Assembly: GCA_965247255.1 (NCBI GenBank)
Contig: CBDFGS010000011.1
Location: 372,001 to 436,000 of the forward strand
Direction: 5' to 3'
DNA length: 64,000 nt
Origin: CBDFGS01 sp965247255
Lineage (GTDB): Bacteria; Chloroflexota; Dehalococcoidia; Lucifugimonadales; CAUZJF01
Shown: positions 17,708-27,361 of the stretch, piece after piece
Numbering within the stretch: the first letter of the stretch is position 1
Layout of the letters: each line of letters opens with the position of its first letter
Made by a program: the position numbers and the translations under genes
The notes under the pieces: generated by a model
The model's database searches: none
What the model was told of the DNA's origin: nothing
The model's input: the letters and a program-made list of their open reading frames with translations, nothing else

Positions 17708-18622
17708 CTCCGTTGGAGCGCCCGGGCCCGGTGGCGACCGTGTTAACCCGCAGCGGCGCGCCCGGTTCTGCCGGGCATCGGCGTAGAGTCACGCTCAAGA
17801 ACGTCGCATCCGGTAACAGGCAAGCCGAGCATCGTGCGGCGACCGTCAGACGGCACAGGTCCTTGGCGACTAGCGACCAACTGTCCTGTTCCGTGCTAAT
17901 GTATTTCCGGATAGACCAGTCGGGCCTTGTCGTTGTCAGAACATTCGGGTGCGCCAACAGCCAATCTGGTAGTCGCGCCAGGCATGTTTTTGCCATCTAA
18001 CCGAGGGTGCTTTTCGCCGTTGTAAATATCCGGGGGAGCCCGCCCTAATTCTTCCGGCGTCTCGCATGGAGGAGCGTCAATGAGCATCACCGGTGTCCGT
18101 GAGATCAACGAGCAGGTTGAAAAGGAGGCCCTGTTTCCTCCACGACCTTAGGGCAGAGATCAGGAAAGTCATGGTCGGGCAAGATGTCCTCGTGGAGAGG
18201 GTGCTGATAGGGCTTTTGGCCGACGGCCACATCCTGCTCGAGGGTGTGCCGGGCCTGGCCAAGACCCTGCTGGTAAAGACGGTCTCCCAGGCGATCGATG
18301 CGCGCTTCGCACGGTTGCAGTTCACGCCCGACCTCCTTCCGGCCGATCTGATCGGCACCCAGATATACAACCCGCAGACGAGCGAGTTCAGCGTGCATAA
18401 GGGGCCCATCTTCGCCAACCTCATCCTTGCCGACGAGGTGAACCGCGCCCCCGCGAAGGTCCAGAGCGCTCTTCTCGAAGCGATGCAGGAGCGCCAGATC
18501 ACCATCGGAGATGAGACCTTCCCCCTCGACGATCCATTCCTCGTGTTGGCGACTCAGAATCCCATCGAACAAGAGGGGACGTACCCGTTGCCCGAGGCGC
18601 AGGTGGACCGCTTCATGCTAAA

Positions 18623-20326
18623 CCCGAATCCACCGAAGGACGTCCTTGGGGACAGCCCTTGAAGAAGCCAGCGGGTGCTCCTCTGAATCTGGGATAATGG
18701 TTTTGGAACAGAAACCCGCCCGGAAACAAGGAGCACCCAATAGATGCTGCCACAGAACAAACCCGACCGTATCCGCATCCTCTTTGACGACCATCGCCTG
18801 GTGGCCAATGCCGGCCTGCTCCTGCCGGCCACCCTAGCCCGGCACCTGGGCCTGCGGGAACTCGTCGACCATCACCTTGACCTCGGCGGAGCGCCGGGAC
18901 GGGCGAACACTGGGGACAAGATGCTGACGCTGGTCGCTTCCGCGCTGGCAGGCGGCGACTGCATCGACGACGCCGATGCGCTGCGCGCTGGTGGGACGGT
19001 TGGTGTTCTAGGCTGCGTGGTCAAGGCGCCATCCACCCTGGGGACCTTCCTGCGCAGCTTCCGGTGGGGGCATGTCCGTCAACTCGACCGCGTGAGCCGC
19101 CAGTTGTTGGCCCGGGCCTGGGCCGCTGGGGCCGGACCCGGCGACTCGCCCCTGACCATCGACCTGGACTCGACCATCTGCGAGACCTATGGACTGGCCA
19201 AGGAGGGAGCGCGCCACCACGGCTATACCGGCGCCCGCGGCTATCACCCGCTGCTGGCCATTGCCGCCGGCACCGGCGAGGTGCTGATGTCCCGGCTGCG
19301 CGAGGGCCGGGCCAACACCGCCCGTGGCGCCGCCCACTTCCTGCGTGAGACGGTGGGGCGGGTGCGCTACGGCGGGGCCAGGGGACAACTCACGGTGCGG
19401 GCCGACAGCGGCTTCTACGCCCACACTGTCGTTGCCGCCTGCCGGGAAATGGATGTCCGCTTCTCTATCACCATCCGCCAGCGCGCCAGGCTGCGGGATC
19501 TGATCGAGGCGATACCAGAGGAGGACTGGACTCCCATTCCCTACTGGATGGACGGCGCCGCCGATGTCGCCGAGACGACTTACACCCCGTTCCAGACCAA
19601 GCCGGACGCCGCGCCGGTGCGGCTCATTGTCCGGCGGGTGAAGCCGACGCCCGGTTCCCAGCTCGCCCTCTTCGCCAGATACAGCTATCACGCCTTCATC
19701 ACCGACCGCGATGGGGAGACGCTGGAACTGGAGGCCGATCATCGCCGCCACGCCGAGGTCGAGAACGCCATACGCGACCTCAAGTACGGCGTCGGGCTGA
19801 ACCACATGCCGTCGGCGCGCTTCGCCGCCAACGGCGCCTGGCTGGCGGTCCAGGTGATGGCGCATAACCTGGCCCGCTGGACGGCGCGGATTGGTCTGGG
19901 CGAGCGGACCGTGATCACCAAGACCCTCAGGCGGCGGGTCTTCGCTCTGGTGGGACGGATCACCCGCTCGGCGCGCCGCCTCACTTTGCATCTCCCCCGG
20001 CGCTGGCCTTGGGAAACCCAGTTCACTCGCGCCTTGGCCCGGCTGCAAGCCATTCCGTTCCCGGCCTGACGGCCAGCCTGCAACTGACCCAACGTCCCCG
20101 CAATCTCGCGCCACCCCGGTCGCGAGAGTCCCCTGCTGCGTATCCTCTCGCCTTCCCGCGCATCGCAACTCCCGCATAGGGCCTTAGGGGCCCTGTGCGG
20201 CCACTGAAGACCGCCCGCCGGCCTCCCATCTACCCCAAGACCCCAGGCCATCTCCCCTGTAGCTCCCTCACCCACCCCCTTCCGCTGCCCTCACGCCGTC
20301 CATCGGTGTCCTTCGGTGGATTCGGG
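18623..20326 (+). mobile_element. IS1380-family insertion sequence, complete
   Basis: The 1,704-bp element has perfect 19-bp terminal inverted repeats: CCCGAATCCACCGAAGGAC at 18623-18641 and its complement at 20308-20326. It is flanked by a 5-bp direct target duplication CTAAA (18618-18622 and 20327-20331). One transposase gene fills most of it. Perfect ends and an exact duplication argue for a recent insertion. Confidence 0.92.
18744..20069 (+). CDS. IS1380-family DDE transposase
   Basis: This 441-residue transposase catalyses movement of the element. The DDE residues can be placed in LTIDLDSTICETYG (first Asp, about residue 139), LTVRADSGFY (second Asp, about 216) and a late Glu in AEVENAIRDLKYG. 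The length matches the family (about 430-450). The ATG at 18744 lies about 100 bases inside the left repeat with GGAGC upstream. The frame is intact, so the element may still be mobile. Confidence 0.9.
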   Translation: MLPQNKPDRIRILFDDHRLVANAGLLLPATLARHLGLRELVDHHLDLGGAPGRANTGDKMLTLVASALAGGDCIDDADALRAGGTVGVLGCVVKAPSTLGTFLRSFRWGHVRQLDRVSRQLLARAWAAGAGPGDSPLTIDLDSTICETYGLAKEGARHHGYTGARGYHPLLAIAAGTGEVLMSRLREGRANTARGAAHFLRETVGRVRYGGARGQLTVRADSGFYAHTVVAACREMDVRFSITIRQRARLRDLIEAIPEEDWTPIPYWMDGAADVAETTYTPFQTKPDAAPVRLIVRRVKPTPGSQLALFARYSYHAFITDRDGETLELEADHRRHAEVENAIRDLKYGVGLNHMPSARFAANGAWLAVQVMAHNLARWTARIGLGERTVITKTLRRRVFALVGRITRSARRLTLHLPRRWPWETQFTRALARLQAIPFPA

Positions 20327-20811
20327 CTAAAGGTTATCGTGGACTACCCGTCGCGGGACGAGGAGCGGCTAATCGTCGAGCGCGAGACGGGCAGGGTGGC
20401 CCATGCAGTCGTTCCGGTGGTGAGCTCCAGCACGATAATCCGCGCGCGCGACGTCGTCCGGCAGGTCTACGTCGACGACAAGATCACGGAGTACGTGCTC
20501 GATCTTGTCGCCGCGACGCGCAACCCCGAGGGGCCGGACATCGGGGAGCTGCGCTCCTTGATCGCTTTCGGCGCCTCTCCGCGGGCGAGCATCTACCTCA
20601 TCGAGTCGGCCCGGGCTCACGCGTTCCTCCAGGGGAGAGGCTACGTCACCCCCGAGGACATCAAGCAGTTGGCCCCGGACGTGCTCCGGCACCGGATCAT
20701 CACCACCTACGAGGCCGAGGCCGAGGAGGTTACGACCGCGGACATAGTCCAGCGAATTCTCGACCACGTCGAAGTACCGTAGATGACGCACCTGATCACA
20801 AGGGCGGTGCG

Positions 20812-21699
20812 ATGCTCACGACGGCGCTGATCCGCAAGATTCGCCGCATCGAAATAAGTACGCGGCACCTGGTCCAGGAGACCTTCGCGGGGGAGTACCA
20901 GTCGGTCTTCAAAGGACAAGGCATGCAGTTCGACGAGGTCCGCCCGTATACACCTGGCGACGAGATTCGCACTATCGACTGGAACGTGACCGCTCGCGTC
21001 GGCAGCCCGTTCGTCCGGCGCTATCTCGAAGAGCGCGAGGCCACCGTGATGCTGGTGGTCGACGCCAGCGGGTCGGGCGACTTCGGCACCGTGACCCGCT
21101 TCAAACGAGAGCTAGCCGCTGAGTTGGCGGCGGTGCTCTCGTTCGCCGCCACCACCAACAACGACAGGGTCGGTCTCCTCATCTTCACCGACCGCGTAGA
21201 GCTGTTCATCCCGCCGCAGAAGGGCCGGCGACACGTTCTGCGTCTCATCCGCGACATGCTGGTGTTTCAGCCCCGGCGCAGGGCCACGGACATCAAGCTG
21301 GCCCTCGAAACGCTCAACCTCGTGCTGAAGCGACGGAGCATCATCTTCCTCGTCTCCGACTTCCTCGCAGACCCGGAGGAGTATCGACGCCCTCTGTTCG
21401 TCACCAACCGGCGACACGACGTTGTAGCCATAGATACCCATGACCCCATGGAGCACGACATCGCTCCGGTGGGGCTACTGGCGTTGGAGGACGCCGAGAC
21501 GGGCGAGATCGCCTGGGCCGACACCAGCAGCAGCGAGTGGCGCGACCAGTTTCGCAGTCGCGTCGATGAGTCGGAGTCCCGGCGCGGCGAGGTCTTCGCC
21601 GGCGCGGGGGTCGACACTATACGCGTCGCCACCGACAAGGACTACGTCGCCGAGCTAACGGGGTTTTTCAAGAGGCGATCGAGGCGGCTGGCGCGGTGA
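20812..21699 (+). CDS. DUF58 domain protein of the MoxR/Bat operon
   Basis: This 295-residue protein has the conserved DUF58 block F-x-E-V-R-x-Y-x-x-G-D-x-x-R-x-I-D-W (FDEVRPYTPGDEIRTIDWNV, residues 42-61) followed by a VWA-like fold (VVDASGSGDFG). DUF58 proteins accompany MoxR ATPases and are thought to assemble or activate envelope or metal-dependent complexes. It starts 30 bases after moxR and its stop overlaps the next GTG start, so it is translationally coupled. It is intact although the upstream ATPase is broken. Confidence 0.88.
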   Translation: MLTTALIRKIRRIEISTRHLVQETFAGEYQSVFKGQGMQFDEVRPYTPGDEIRTIDWNVTARVGSPFVRRYLEEREATVMLVVDASGSGDFGTVTRFKRELAAELAAVLSFAATTNNDRVGLLIFTDRVELFIPPQKGRRHVLRLIRDMLVFQPRRRATDIKLALETLNLVLKRRSIIFLVSDFLADPEEYRRPLFVTNRRHDVVAIDTHDPMEHDIAPVGLLALEDAETGEIAWADTSSSEWRDQFRSRVDESESRRGEVFAGAGVDTIRVATDKDYVAELTGFFKRRSRRLAR

Positions 21700-22718
21700 A
21701 CCAGAAGCTGATGCAGTCCATCGGGCGCGTGTGTCTTACCTCTTCCCCCGCCTCCACGGGAAGACTGAGATGGGGGCTCGGAGCGGCCCTATTGCTGGCA
21801 GCGACACTCCTGCCGGCCCAAGTGTTCGCCGATGGCGAAGTCGAGGCGCGGGTGACGGCGGGCAACGACGAGCTAACCGTTGGAGACCCGGCTGAGCTCA
21901 TAATTGAGGTCACGCACCCTTCCGAATTCTCTGTGATTATCCCAAGGCTGCCGGCGCAGTGGGGCGCTTTCGAGGTGCGCTCCCAGTCACCAGTCCAGCA
22001 GGTCTCGAACGAGGACGGGACGTTGGAGACCAGCCGAGTGATAGAGGTGGCGCTTTTCGCTCCAGGCTCCTTCGAGACACCCGATCTTGGGGTTACGGTC
22101 CGCGACCCATCAGGCCGCGTATATCAACAGGCTGTTCCCCCGGTGTCGGTCACTGTAGTGCCGGTACTCTTAGATGGCGATACCGAAATGCGCGACCTCA
22201 AGCCCCAGGCGAGCCTGTCTGTGCCGTCGCTGTGGCCCTGGGCCGCGGGAACGCTGCTACTGGTCGGGCTCATAGTGTGGGCCGTGTACCTCCTGTTGAA
22301 GCGCAGACGGTCCGCTGAGCCCCCGTCCGAGCTCGTGGTGGACACGAGGCCGGCCTATCAGATCGCGCTCGAAGAGCTCGCCCGAATCTCTGAACTCGAT
22401 CTCCCGGGCCGGGGAAGGTTCAAGGAGCACTACACGCTAATTGCCGACTGCATACGCGGATACATCGAGCGGATGTACGTAATCCCTGCGCTGGACCGGA
22501 CGACGGACGAGCTGCGCCCGGCCCTGCGGCGTGCGGCGATCACCTTCGAACACGCCGCACGGGTCGAAGAGTTGCTTCGCGAGTGCGACCTCGTGAAGTT
22601 TACGAAGCTTAGCCCCGAGGTCGATACGGCCAGAGTCGCCGTGGAGCACACGCGCGACCTCGTGGAGGTGACGCGCCTCCGCGACGAGCCCAGTCTGCAG
22701 GAAGCGGCAGCGCTGTGA
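21696..22718 (+). CDS. Membrane-anchored Bat-operon protein (DUF4381-like)
   Basis: This 340-residue protein has an N-terminal hydrophobic signal or anchor (about residues 25-45), an extracytoplasmic beta-rich region (about 45-170), one transmembrane helix (WPWAAGTLLLVGLIVWAVYL) and a cytoplasmic helical tail whose start (AYQIALEELARI) resembles DUF4381 proteins. The GTG start at 21696 overlaps the DUF58 stop and its TGA overlaps the next GTG, so it is in the core of the operon. The role is inferred to be scaffolding of the VWA proteins in the membrane. Confidence 0.75.
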   Translation: MNQKLMQSIGRVCLTSSPASTGRLRWGLGAALLLAATLLPAQVFADGEVEARVTAGNDELTVGDPAELIIEVTHPSEFSVIIPRLPAQWGAFEVRSQSPVQQVSNEDGTLETSRVIEVALFAPGSFETPDLGVTVRDPSGRVYQQAVPPVSVTVVPVLLDGDTEMRDLKPQASLSVPSLWPWAAGTLLLVGLIVWAVYLLLKRRRSAEPPSELVVDTRPAYQIALEELARISELDLPGRGRFKEHYTLIADCIRGYIERMYVIPALDRTTDELRPALRRAAITFEHAARVEELLRECDLVKFTKLSPEVDTARVAVEHTRDLVEVTRLRDEPSLQEAAAL

Positions 22719-23731
22719 GCGACTTGATCGATATCCGCTTCGATGCGCCCTGGCTCCTGGGGCTGCTCATTCTGGTCCCTACGATCGCGTTGGTGCGCCT
22801 ATGGGCCGGCCGTCGGTTTCGACCGGCAGGGCTACGCTATTCGGATATACGGCTGGTGACGTCGCACGTGCGATCATGGCGCCTGGCCCTGCGCCCGGTT
22901 CTACCCGCTCTCCGCCTTTTAGCCCTCGCGCTCGTCATCGTCGCCGCGGCCCGTCCGCAGACAGGCGAGGCCCGTGAGATCATCCGGGGCGAGGGGGTCG
23001 ACATCGCCCTCGCCCTCGACATTTCAGGAAGCATGGCCTCCCTCGACTTTCAGCCGCAAAACAGGCTGGAGGCTGCCAAGGGGGTGATAGCTGACTTTGT
23101 CGAGGAGCGCCGCTACGATCGGATAGGACTGGTGGTATTCGCCAGCGAGTCCTTCGTCCACATTCCGCCTACCGCTGACCACGACGTGCTGCTCCGTCTG
23201 CTCAGCGGGCTCAGGCTGTCTACCGACATGCGGCTGGAGGACGGTACCGCTATCGGCCTGGGCCTCGCGAGCGCCGCCAATATGCTCAAGGACTCCACGG
23301 CGAAGAGCAAGGTGATGATCCTGCTGACCGACGGCGTCAACAATGCGGGGGCCATCGACCCTCCAACCGCCGCCCTCGCGGTGAACGCCCTCGGCATCAA
23401 GGTATACACCGTCGGCATGGGTCGCCCGGGGCGGGTGCCGTTCCCCCGGCGCGGTCTGCTGGGCACTGAAATCGTGTACCAGGAGAGTGAGCTCGACGAG
23501 GAGACGCTCCGTAACGTCGCCGACCAGACGGGGGGCCGCTACTATAGGGCCGCGGACACCGAGGGGCTCCGCCAGATATACGACGAGATCAACACCCTGG
23601 AGAAGTCCGAGGTCGAGGTGAGGGTCTTCAGGAGGTTCACCGAGCTCGCGGTGTGGGCCCTGCTTCCGGCCCTCGCCATCCTGCTTTTGGAGCTGGCGCT
23701 CCGCAACACGCTTCTGCGGAAGATGCCTTAG
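22715..23731 (+). CDS. VWA-domain membrane protein, BatA-like
   Basis: This 338-residue protein has two N-terminal transmembrane helices, then a von Willebrand A domain with a complete MIDAS motif (LALDISGSMAS near residue 92; later T and D in VMILLTDGVNN), and a C-terminal transmembrane helix. This is the BatA/BatB layout: a metal-ion-dependent adhesion fold held at the membrane. The GTG start at 22715 overlaps the upstream stop by four bases. A MoxR ATPase would normally act on it. Confidence 0.88.
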   Translation: MSDLIDIRFDAPWLLGLLILVPTIALVRLWAGRRFRPAGLRYSDIRLVTSHVRSWRLALRPVLPALRLLALALVIVAAARPQTGEAREIIRGEGVDIALALDISGSMASLDFQPQNRLEAAKGVIADFVEERRYDRIGLVVFASESFVHIPPTADHDVLLRLLSGLRLSTDMRLEDGTAIGLGLASAANMLKDSTAKSKVMILLTDGVNNAGAIDPPTAALAVNALGIKVYTVGMGRPGRVPFPRRGLLGTEIVYQESELDEETLRNVADQTGGRYYRAADTEGLRQIYDEINTLEKSEVEVRVFRRFTELAVWALLPALAILLLELALRNTLLRKMP

Positions 23732-23818
23732 TGCCGTGATGTTAGTCATTCTAAACGCAGAGAAGAACTCGGGGAGGCTGGGTGTCGACGCGCCGATTTC
23801 GAGTAGGACCACCCCGCG

Positions 23819-24841
23819 ATGACTTTCGCGCAACCCCAGTTCCTCTACCTCCTTGCTGCGATACCGGTGATCGCCGTGTTCCTGCTGTGGGCGTCGCGCC
23901 GCTCGCGGGCCGCAATTGCCGGCCTGGGCGACTCCGCCCTTATCGGCCTGCTCACCCATTCGGTGAACCGTACCGGCCGCCGATGGCGGACCTGGCTGTG
24001 GATATTCGCGTTCGCCTTTGCCGTCGTCGCCGTGGCACGACCTCAATGGGGCAGCGCGGTAGAGGTTGTCGAGCAGCGGGGCCTACAGATCATGATGGCG
24101 CTCGACGTCTCCGGAAGCATGCTCGCCGAGGATATTAAGCCCAACCGGCTGGCCCGTGCCAAGCTGGAGCTGTCGGACCTGCTGAACAGGCTGAGCGGCG
24201 ATGAGGTGGGCCTGGTGGTGTTCTCGGGCGCCGCATTTAAGCAGTCCCCCCTCACATTCGACTACGCGACTACGCGCAGTTTTCTGAACAGCGCCTCTCC
24301 ATCGAACATATCCCGTCCGGGCACGGCCCTCGCGGAAGCCATCGACGCGTCGATGGCGGGATTCAACCCCAAGCGCGCCAGCCAGAAAGTGGTCATAATC
24401 GTGACCGACGGCGAGGGCCACGAGGGAGAGCCCATCCAGGCGGCCCGCCGCGTCGCGAAAGAGGGCGTCGTCATATACACCGTGGGGTTGGGCTCGCTCC
24501 AGGGCGAGCCAATACCCGAGCGCGACGAGGCCGGCAACGTAGTTGGGTATAAGAAGGACGCCGCCGGCCAGGTGGTATTGTCGAGGCTCGATGAGGTGAC
24601 ACTGCAAGAGATCGCGTTGGCCACAGGCGGCAAGTACTTCAGGGCCGGCGCAGATGGCGGGGCTGTCGAGAGTCTATGGTCCGAGCTAGAAGGACTCCAA
24701 CGCACCAGCGTCCAGAGCGAGTTCGAGACGCGGCGTATCGAGCGTTTCCAGCTATTCCTGCTGGCAGCGTTGCTTGCGCTGTTCGCAGCCGAGCTGTTCC
24801 CCGATCGGGTCCCCTCGTGGACGCTCCGGAGGTCCGGCTGA
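23819..24841 (+). CDS. VWA-domain membrane protein, BatB-like
   Basis: This second 340-residue VWA protein is paralogous in layout to its upstream neighbour: an N-terminal transmembrane pair, MIDAS LDVSGSMLAEDIKPNR near residue 96, VVIIVTDGEGHEGEP, and a C-terminal hydrophobic helix. An 87-base gap separates it from the BatA-like gene, and its stop nearly touches the TPR lipoprotein start. The GHEGEP and KKDAAGQVVLSRLDE segments are typical of BatB. Confidence 0.88.
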   Translation: MTFAQPQFLYLLAAIPVIAVFLLWASRRSRAAIAGLGDSALIGLLTHSVNRTGRRWRTWLWIFAFAFAVVAVARPQWGSAVEVVEQRGLQIMMALDVSGSMLAEDIKPNRLARAKLELSDLLNRLSGDEVGLVVFSGAAFKQSPLTFDYATTRSFLNSASPSNISRPGTALAEAIDASMAGFNPKRASQKVVIIVTDGEGHEGEPIQAARRVAKEGVVIYTVGLGSLQGEPIPERDEAGNVVGYKKDAAGQVVLSRLDEVTLQEIALATGGKYFRAGADGGAVESLWSELEGLQRTSVQSEFETRRIERFQLFLLAALLALFAAELFPDRVPSWTLRRSG

Positions 24842-24842
24842 T

Positions 24843-25550
24843 ATGACGCTGCAGCGCCCTTTGCTCCTTCTTGCGGTCTTGTTGGTGGCCCTGTCGGCTG
24901 CGGCATGCGGTCGGTCGGCCGCCCTGTCCCACAACGCAGGCAACGACGACTTCGATGGAGGAGACTATGCGGCCGCCCTCCAGGCCTACGAGGGGGCCGG
25001 GGAACAGTCGCCGGAGAGCCCTGAGCCCTTCTACAACTCAGGCAATGCGTATTACCGGCAGGACCAGTACGAGGAGGCCCAGAAACAGTTCCGCGAGGCG
25101 CTGTTGAACGCGGACCAGCACCTCACCGAGCAGACGATGTTCAATCTCGGCAATGCCTTCCTGAAATCCGACCAGGTAGAAGCGGCGATTGACTCTTATA
25201 AAGAGGCTCTTCGAATAGACCCGGACGACAGGGATGCCAAGCACAACCTCGAGCTGGCGCTAAGGCTATTGGAGGAGCAGGATCAGCAGGGACAGCAGCA
25301 GCCGGAGGACGAGCCGCAACAGGGGCCTGAGCAGGCTGAGCAGCAAGAGGAGCAAAGTGAACAGGACCAGCAGCAGGCCGAGCAACAACCGCAACCGGCC
25401 GCTGAAGCCGAGCAGCCACAGGAGGTCCCACTGACAGAGGAGCAGGCGCGACAGCTCCTGGAGTCCCTGGCAAAGGATGCCGAGACGCTGCAGGAGCGAC
25501 TCCAGAGGGTATATATCGTACCGGGTAGCCCCCCGGAGCAGGACTGGTGA
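24843..25550 (+). CDS. TPR lipoprotein, BatC-like
   Basis: This 235-residue protein has a lipoprotein signal (LLLAVLLVALSAAAC, lipobox cysteine about residue 21), three TPR units (about residues 30-145) and a long glutamine/glutamate-rich low-complexity segment. It ends with a short helical region. The start is ATG 24843, directly after the BatB stop, rather than the earlier in-frame ATG inside batB. It probably acts as an extracytoplasmic adaptor. Its stop overlaps the GTG start of the BatD-like gene. Confidence 0.82.
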   Translation: MTLQRPLLLLAVLLVALSAAACGRSAALSHNAGNDDFDGGDYAAALQAYEGAGEQSPESPEPFYNSGNAYYRQDQYEEAQKQFREALLNADQHLTEQTMFNLGNAFLKSDQVEAAIDSYKEALRIDPDDRDAKHNLELALRLLEEQDQQGQQQPEDEPQQGPEQAEQQEEQSEQDQQQAEQQPQPAAEAEQPQEVPLTEEQARQLLESLAKDAETLQERLQRVYIVPGSPPEQDW

Positions 25551-27361
25551 ACAAGCTCGCGATACCCCGCTACGTAGGGGCGGGCCTGCGTGCCCGCCAT
25601 CCCCGGCCGCGCACCAGATCGGCTATCGCTATCATCGCGCTATCGGCTATGCTCGCCATCGTCGTGCCGCCTGGTATCGCGCACGCGCAGACCATTACGA
25701 TCTCGGCGGAGGTGGACCGCACGACTCTCTCCACCGACGATACCGTCACCCTCAGTGTGAAGGTGACCGGGGGCGGAAACCTGCCGAGCCCATCGCTGCC
25801 GGCCATCGACGGACTCAGCGTTGCCAGCCAGAGCACCTTCCACACCTTTAGTTTCGCGGACGGTGTGACCAGAGCGGAGCTTCTGGTCAGCTACATACTC
25901 CGGCCTACGAGGACCGGCGATGTCACGATACCCGCCATAAGCGTGGTCATCGCGGGCAGGGCGTTCTCTACGCAGCCGATAGCCGTCACAGTGACCCAGG
26001 GCTCGGCGCAGCCTGCCCCGGCGCCCCAGCCCGCGCCCTCCGATTCCTCTCCGGCTGCCTCCGCCAAACTGACCGGCCAGGACTACTTTGTCGAGTCCGC
26101 CGTCGACAACGAAGCTCCTTATCTCGGGGAGCAGATTGTCCACACGTTTCGCTTCTACCGGGCGATCGATTTCTTCGGCCAGCCCGACTACGATGCGCCA
26201 GGGTTCACCGGGTTCTGGCATCAGCAGGAGTCGGAGCAGCAGAGATACAGAGTTAGCGCCGCGGGGAGGACCTACAGGGTCGTGGAGCTGAATACCGTCC
26301 TCTTCCCAACCATCGTCGGTGAGCAGACCATCGAGCCCGGACAGATCACCATCCCTGGCGGCCTCTTCACTCAGGTCACGGAGCTGCGCACCGAACCTGT
26401 TGGCGTAAAGGTCGCGCCCCTGCCCTCGGGAGCGCCCGCGGGTTTCAAGGGCGCCGTGGGCGTGCTGGCCATAAAGGCTGAGGTGGACACGACTTCGGTC
26501 CCGGTAAACGAGCCGGTCAACCTGACGGTCACCGTGAGCGGCGAGGGAAACGTTCAGGCGTTCGCCGACCCGGAATGGCCCGAGATGCGGGACTGGCGGT
26601 CCTTCGATAGCAGGGCGGCGGTGTCGTCCGAAGTGCGCGACCGAAAGCTCAGCGGCAGCAAGGTCTACGAGCGCGTGATGGTCCCTAGCGAAGCCGGGGA
26701 CTTCTCGATACCACCGGTTGAATACAGCTATTTCGACCCGACAGAGGGTGAGTACCGCTCAATCGCCACGCAGCCGATACGCATCGCGGTCACGCCAGCC
26801 GACGCGGACTCCGAGGACAGCGCGGCGCCCCTACGGGGCCGCGAGAGAGTAGAGCGTCTTGCGACCGACATTCGGCACATCAAGCCTGTGCCGGCCGACT
26901 TGGATACTGCGACGCGACCACTCACATCCAGCGGCGTGTACTGGGCGGCGTGGCTGATCCCTCTCGTGGTCCTGGCCACCGGCCTGGGCTGGCGGCGGCG
27001 AATGCTTGGTCTGGGCCGCGATACGGCGGAAACGCGCAGCGCGCGAGCTTACCGAAACGCGAGGAGGATGGTCGACCAGGCCCGCCGCGAGCGTGCTGAC
27101 CCATTTGAGGCGTCCGACGCTGCCATCAAGGCATACCTGCGCGACAAGCTCGATCGCCCCATTGCCGGTATGACCCGGACGACCCTCTCCACGCTCCTGT
27201 CCGTGCGCGGCGTCGATGAGGCAGTCATCAAGAGGGCGACAGAGCTCCTGGCCGCGAGCGAGGGAGGCCGGTTTGCTCCTGGCCACGTCGCCGACACACC
27301 GGAGCAGCAGCAGCTCGAAGACACCGCCGCAATCATCGGCGACCTCGAGAAGGAGCTTTGA
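25547..27361 (+). CDS. BatD-like (oxygen-tolerance) membrane protein
   Basis: This 604-residue protein has an N-terminal signal peptide (about residues 24-47, ending AHA), several immunoglobulin-like beta repeats in the BatD family pattern (DRTTLSTDDTVTLSVKVTGGG and a second copy around residue 310), a transmembrane helix near 460-480 (WAAWLIPLVVLATGLGW) and a cytoplasmic helical tail. The extra n-region residues YVGAGLRARHPRPR are encoded by an inserted copy of the dispersed repeat at 25574-25598. GTG 25547 overlaps the previous stop. Confidence 0.85.
   Translation: MNKLAIPRYVGAGLRARHPRPRTRSAIAIIALSAMLAIVVPPGIAHAQTITISAEVDRTTLSTDDTVTLSVKVTGGGNLPSPSLPAIDGLSVASQSTFHTFSFADGVTRAELLVSYILRPTRTGDVTIPAISVVIAGRAFSTQPIAVTVTQGSAQPAPAPQPAPSDSSPAASAKLTGQDYFVESAVDNEAPYLGEQIVHTFRFYRAIDFFGQPDYDAPGFTGFWHQQESEQQRYRVSAAGRTYRVVELNTVLFPTIVGEQTIEPGQITIPGGLFTQVTELRTEPVGVKVAPLPSGAPAGFKGAVGVLAIKAEVDTTSVPVNEPVNLTVTVSGEGNVQAFADPEWPEMRDWRSFDSRAAVSSEVRDRKLSGSKVYERVMVPSEAGDFSIPPVEYSYFDPTEGEYRSIATQPIRIAVTPADADSEDSAAPLRGRERVERLATDIRHIKPVPADLDTATRPLTSSGVYWAAWLIPLVVLATGLGWRRRMLGLGRDTAETRSARAYRNARRMVDQARRERADPFEASDAAIKAYLRDKLDRPIAGMTRTTLSTLLSVRGVDEAVIKRATELLAASEGGRFAPGHVADTPEQQQLEDTAAIIGDLEKEL
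25574..25598. repeat. GTAGGGGC-type repeat inside the BatD signal peptide
   Basis: GTAGGGGCGGGCCTGCGTGCCCGCC is a copy of the stem-loop repeat also at 4901 and 12337. Here it is read in frame and adds basic residues before the hydrophobic core of the signal peptide, so it was tolerated inside a gene. Confidence 0.6.

Larger units (their letters stand above)
18080..20782 (+). pseudogene. MoxR-family AAA+ ATPase, frameshifted and IS-interrupted
   Basis: MoxR ATPases act as chaperones for VWA-domain partners. ATG 18080 has GGAGG upstream and gives MSITGVREINEQVEKEA, then hits TAG at 18149. The conserved continuation FLHDLRAEIRKVMVGQ is one frame over, so a frameshift lies near 18129-18137. The Walker A (GVPGLAKT), Walker B (LADEVNRAP) and sensor (LATQNPIEQEGTYPLPEAQ) follow. 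At 18618 the frame is split by an IS1380-type element; the gene resumes at 20327 with LKVIVDYPSRDEERL and the C-terminal lid to TAG 20782. Removing the element and one CTAAA copy restores RFM-LKVIVDYP exactly. Two lesions make it non-functional unless a paralogue supplies the role. Confidence 0.85.

Noticed and set aside
17713..18000. Plus-strand frame of 95 codons before moxR
   Set aside because: Its composition is like a shadow and no start signal or family pattern is seen.
19008..20177. Minus-strand frame of 389 codons in the IS
   Set aside because: It is the shadow of the transposase, which has clear DDE motifs on the plus strand.
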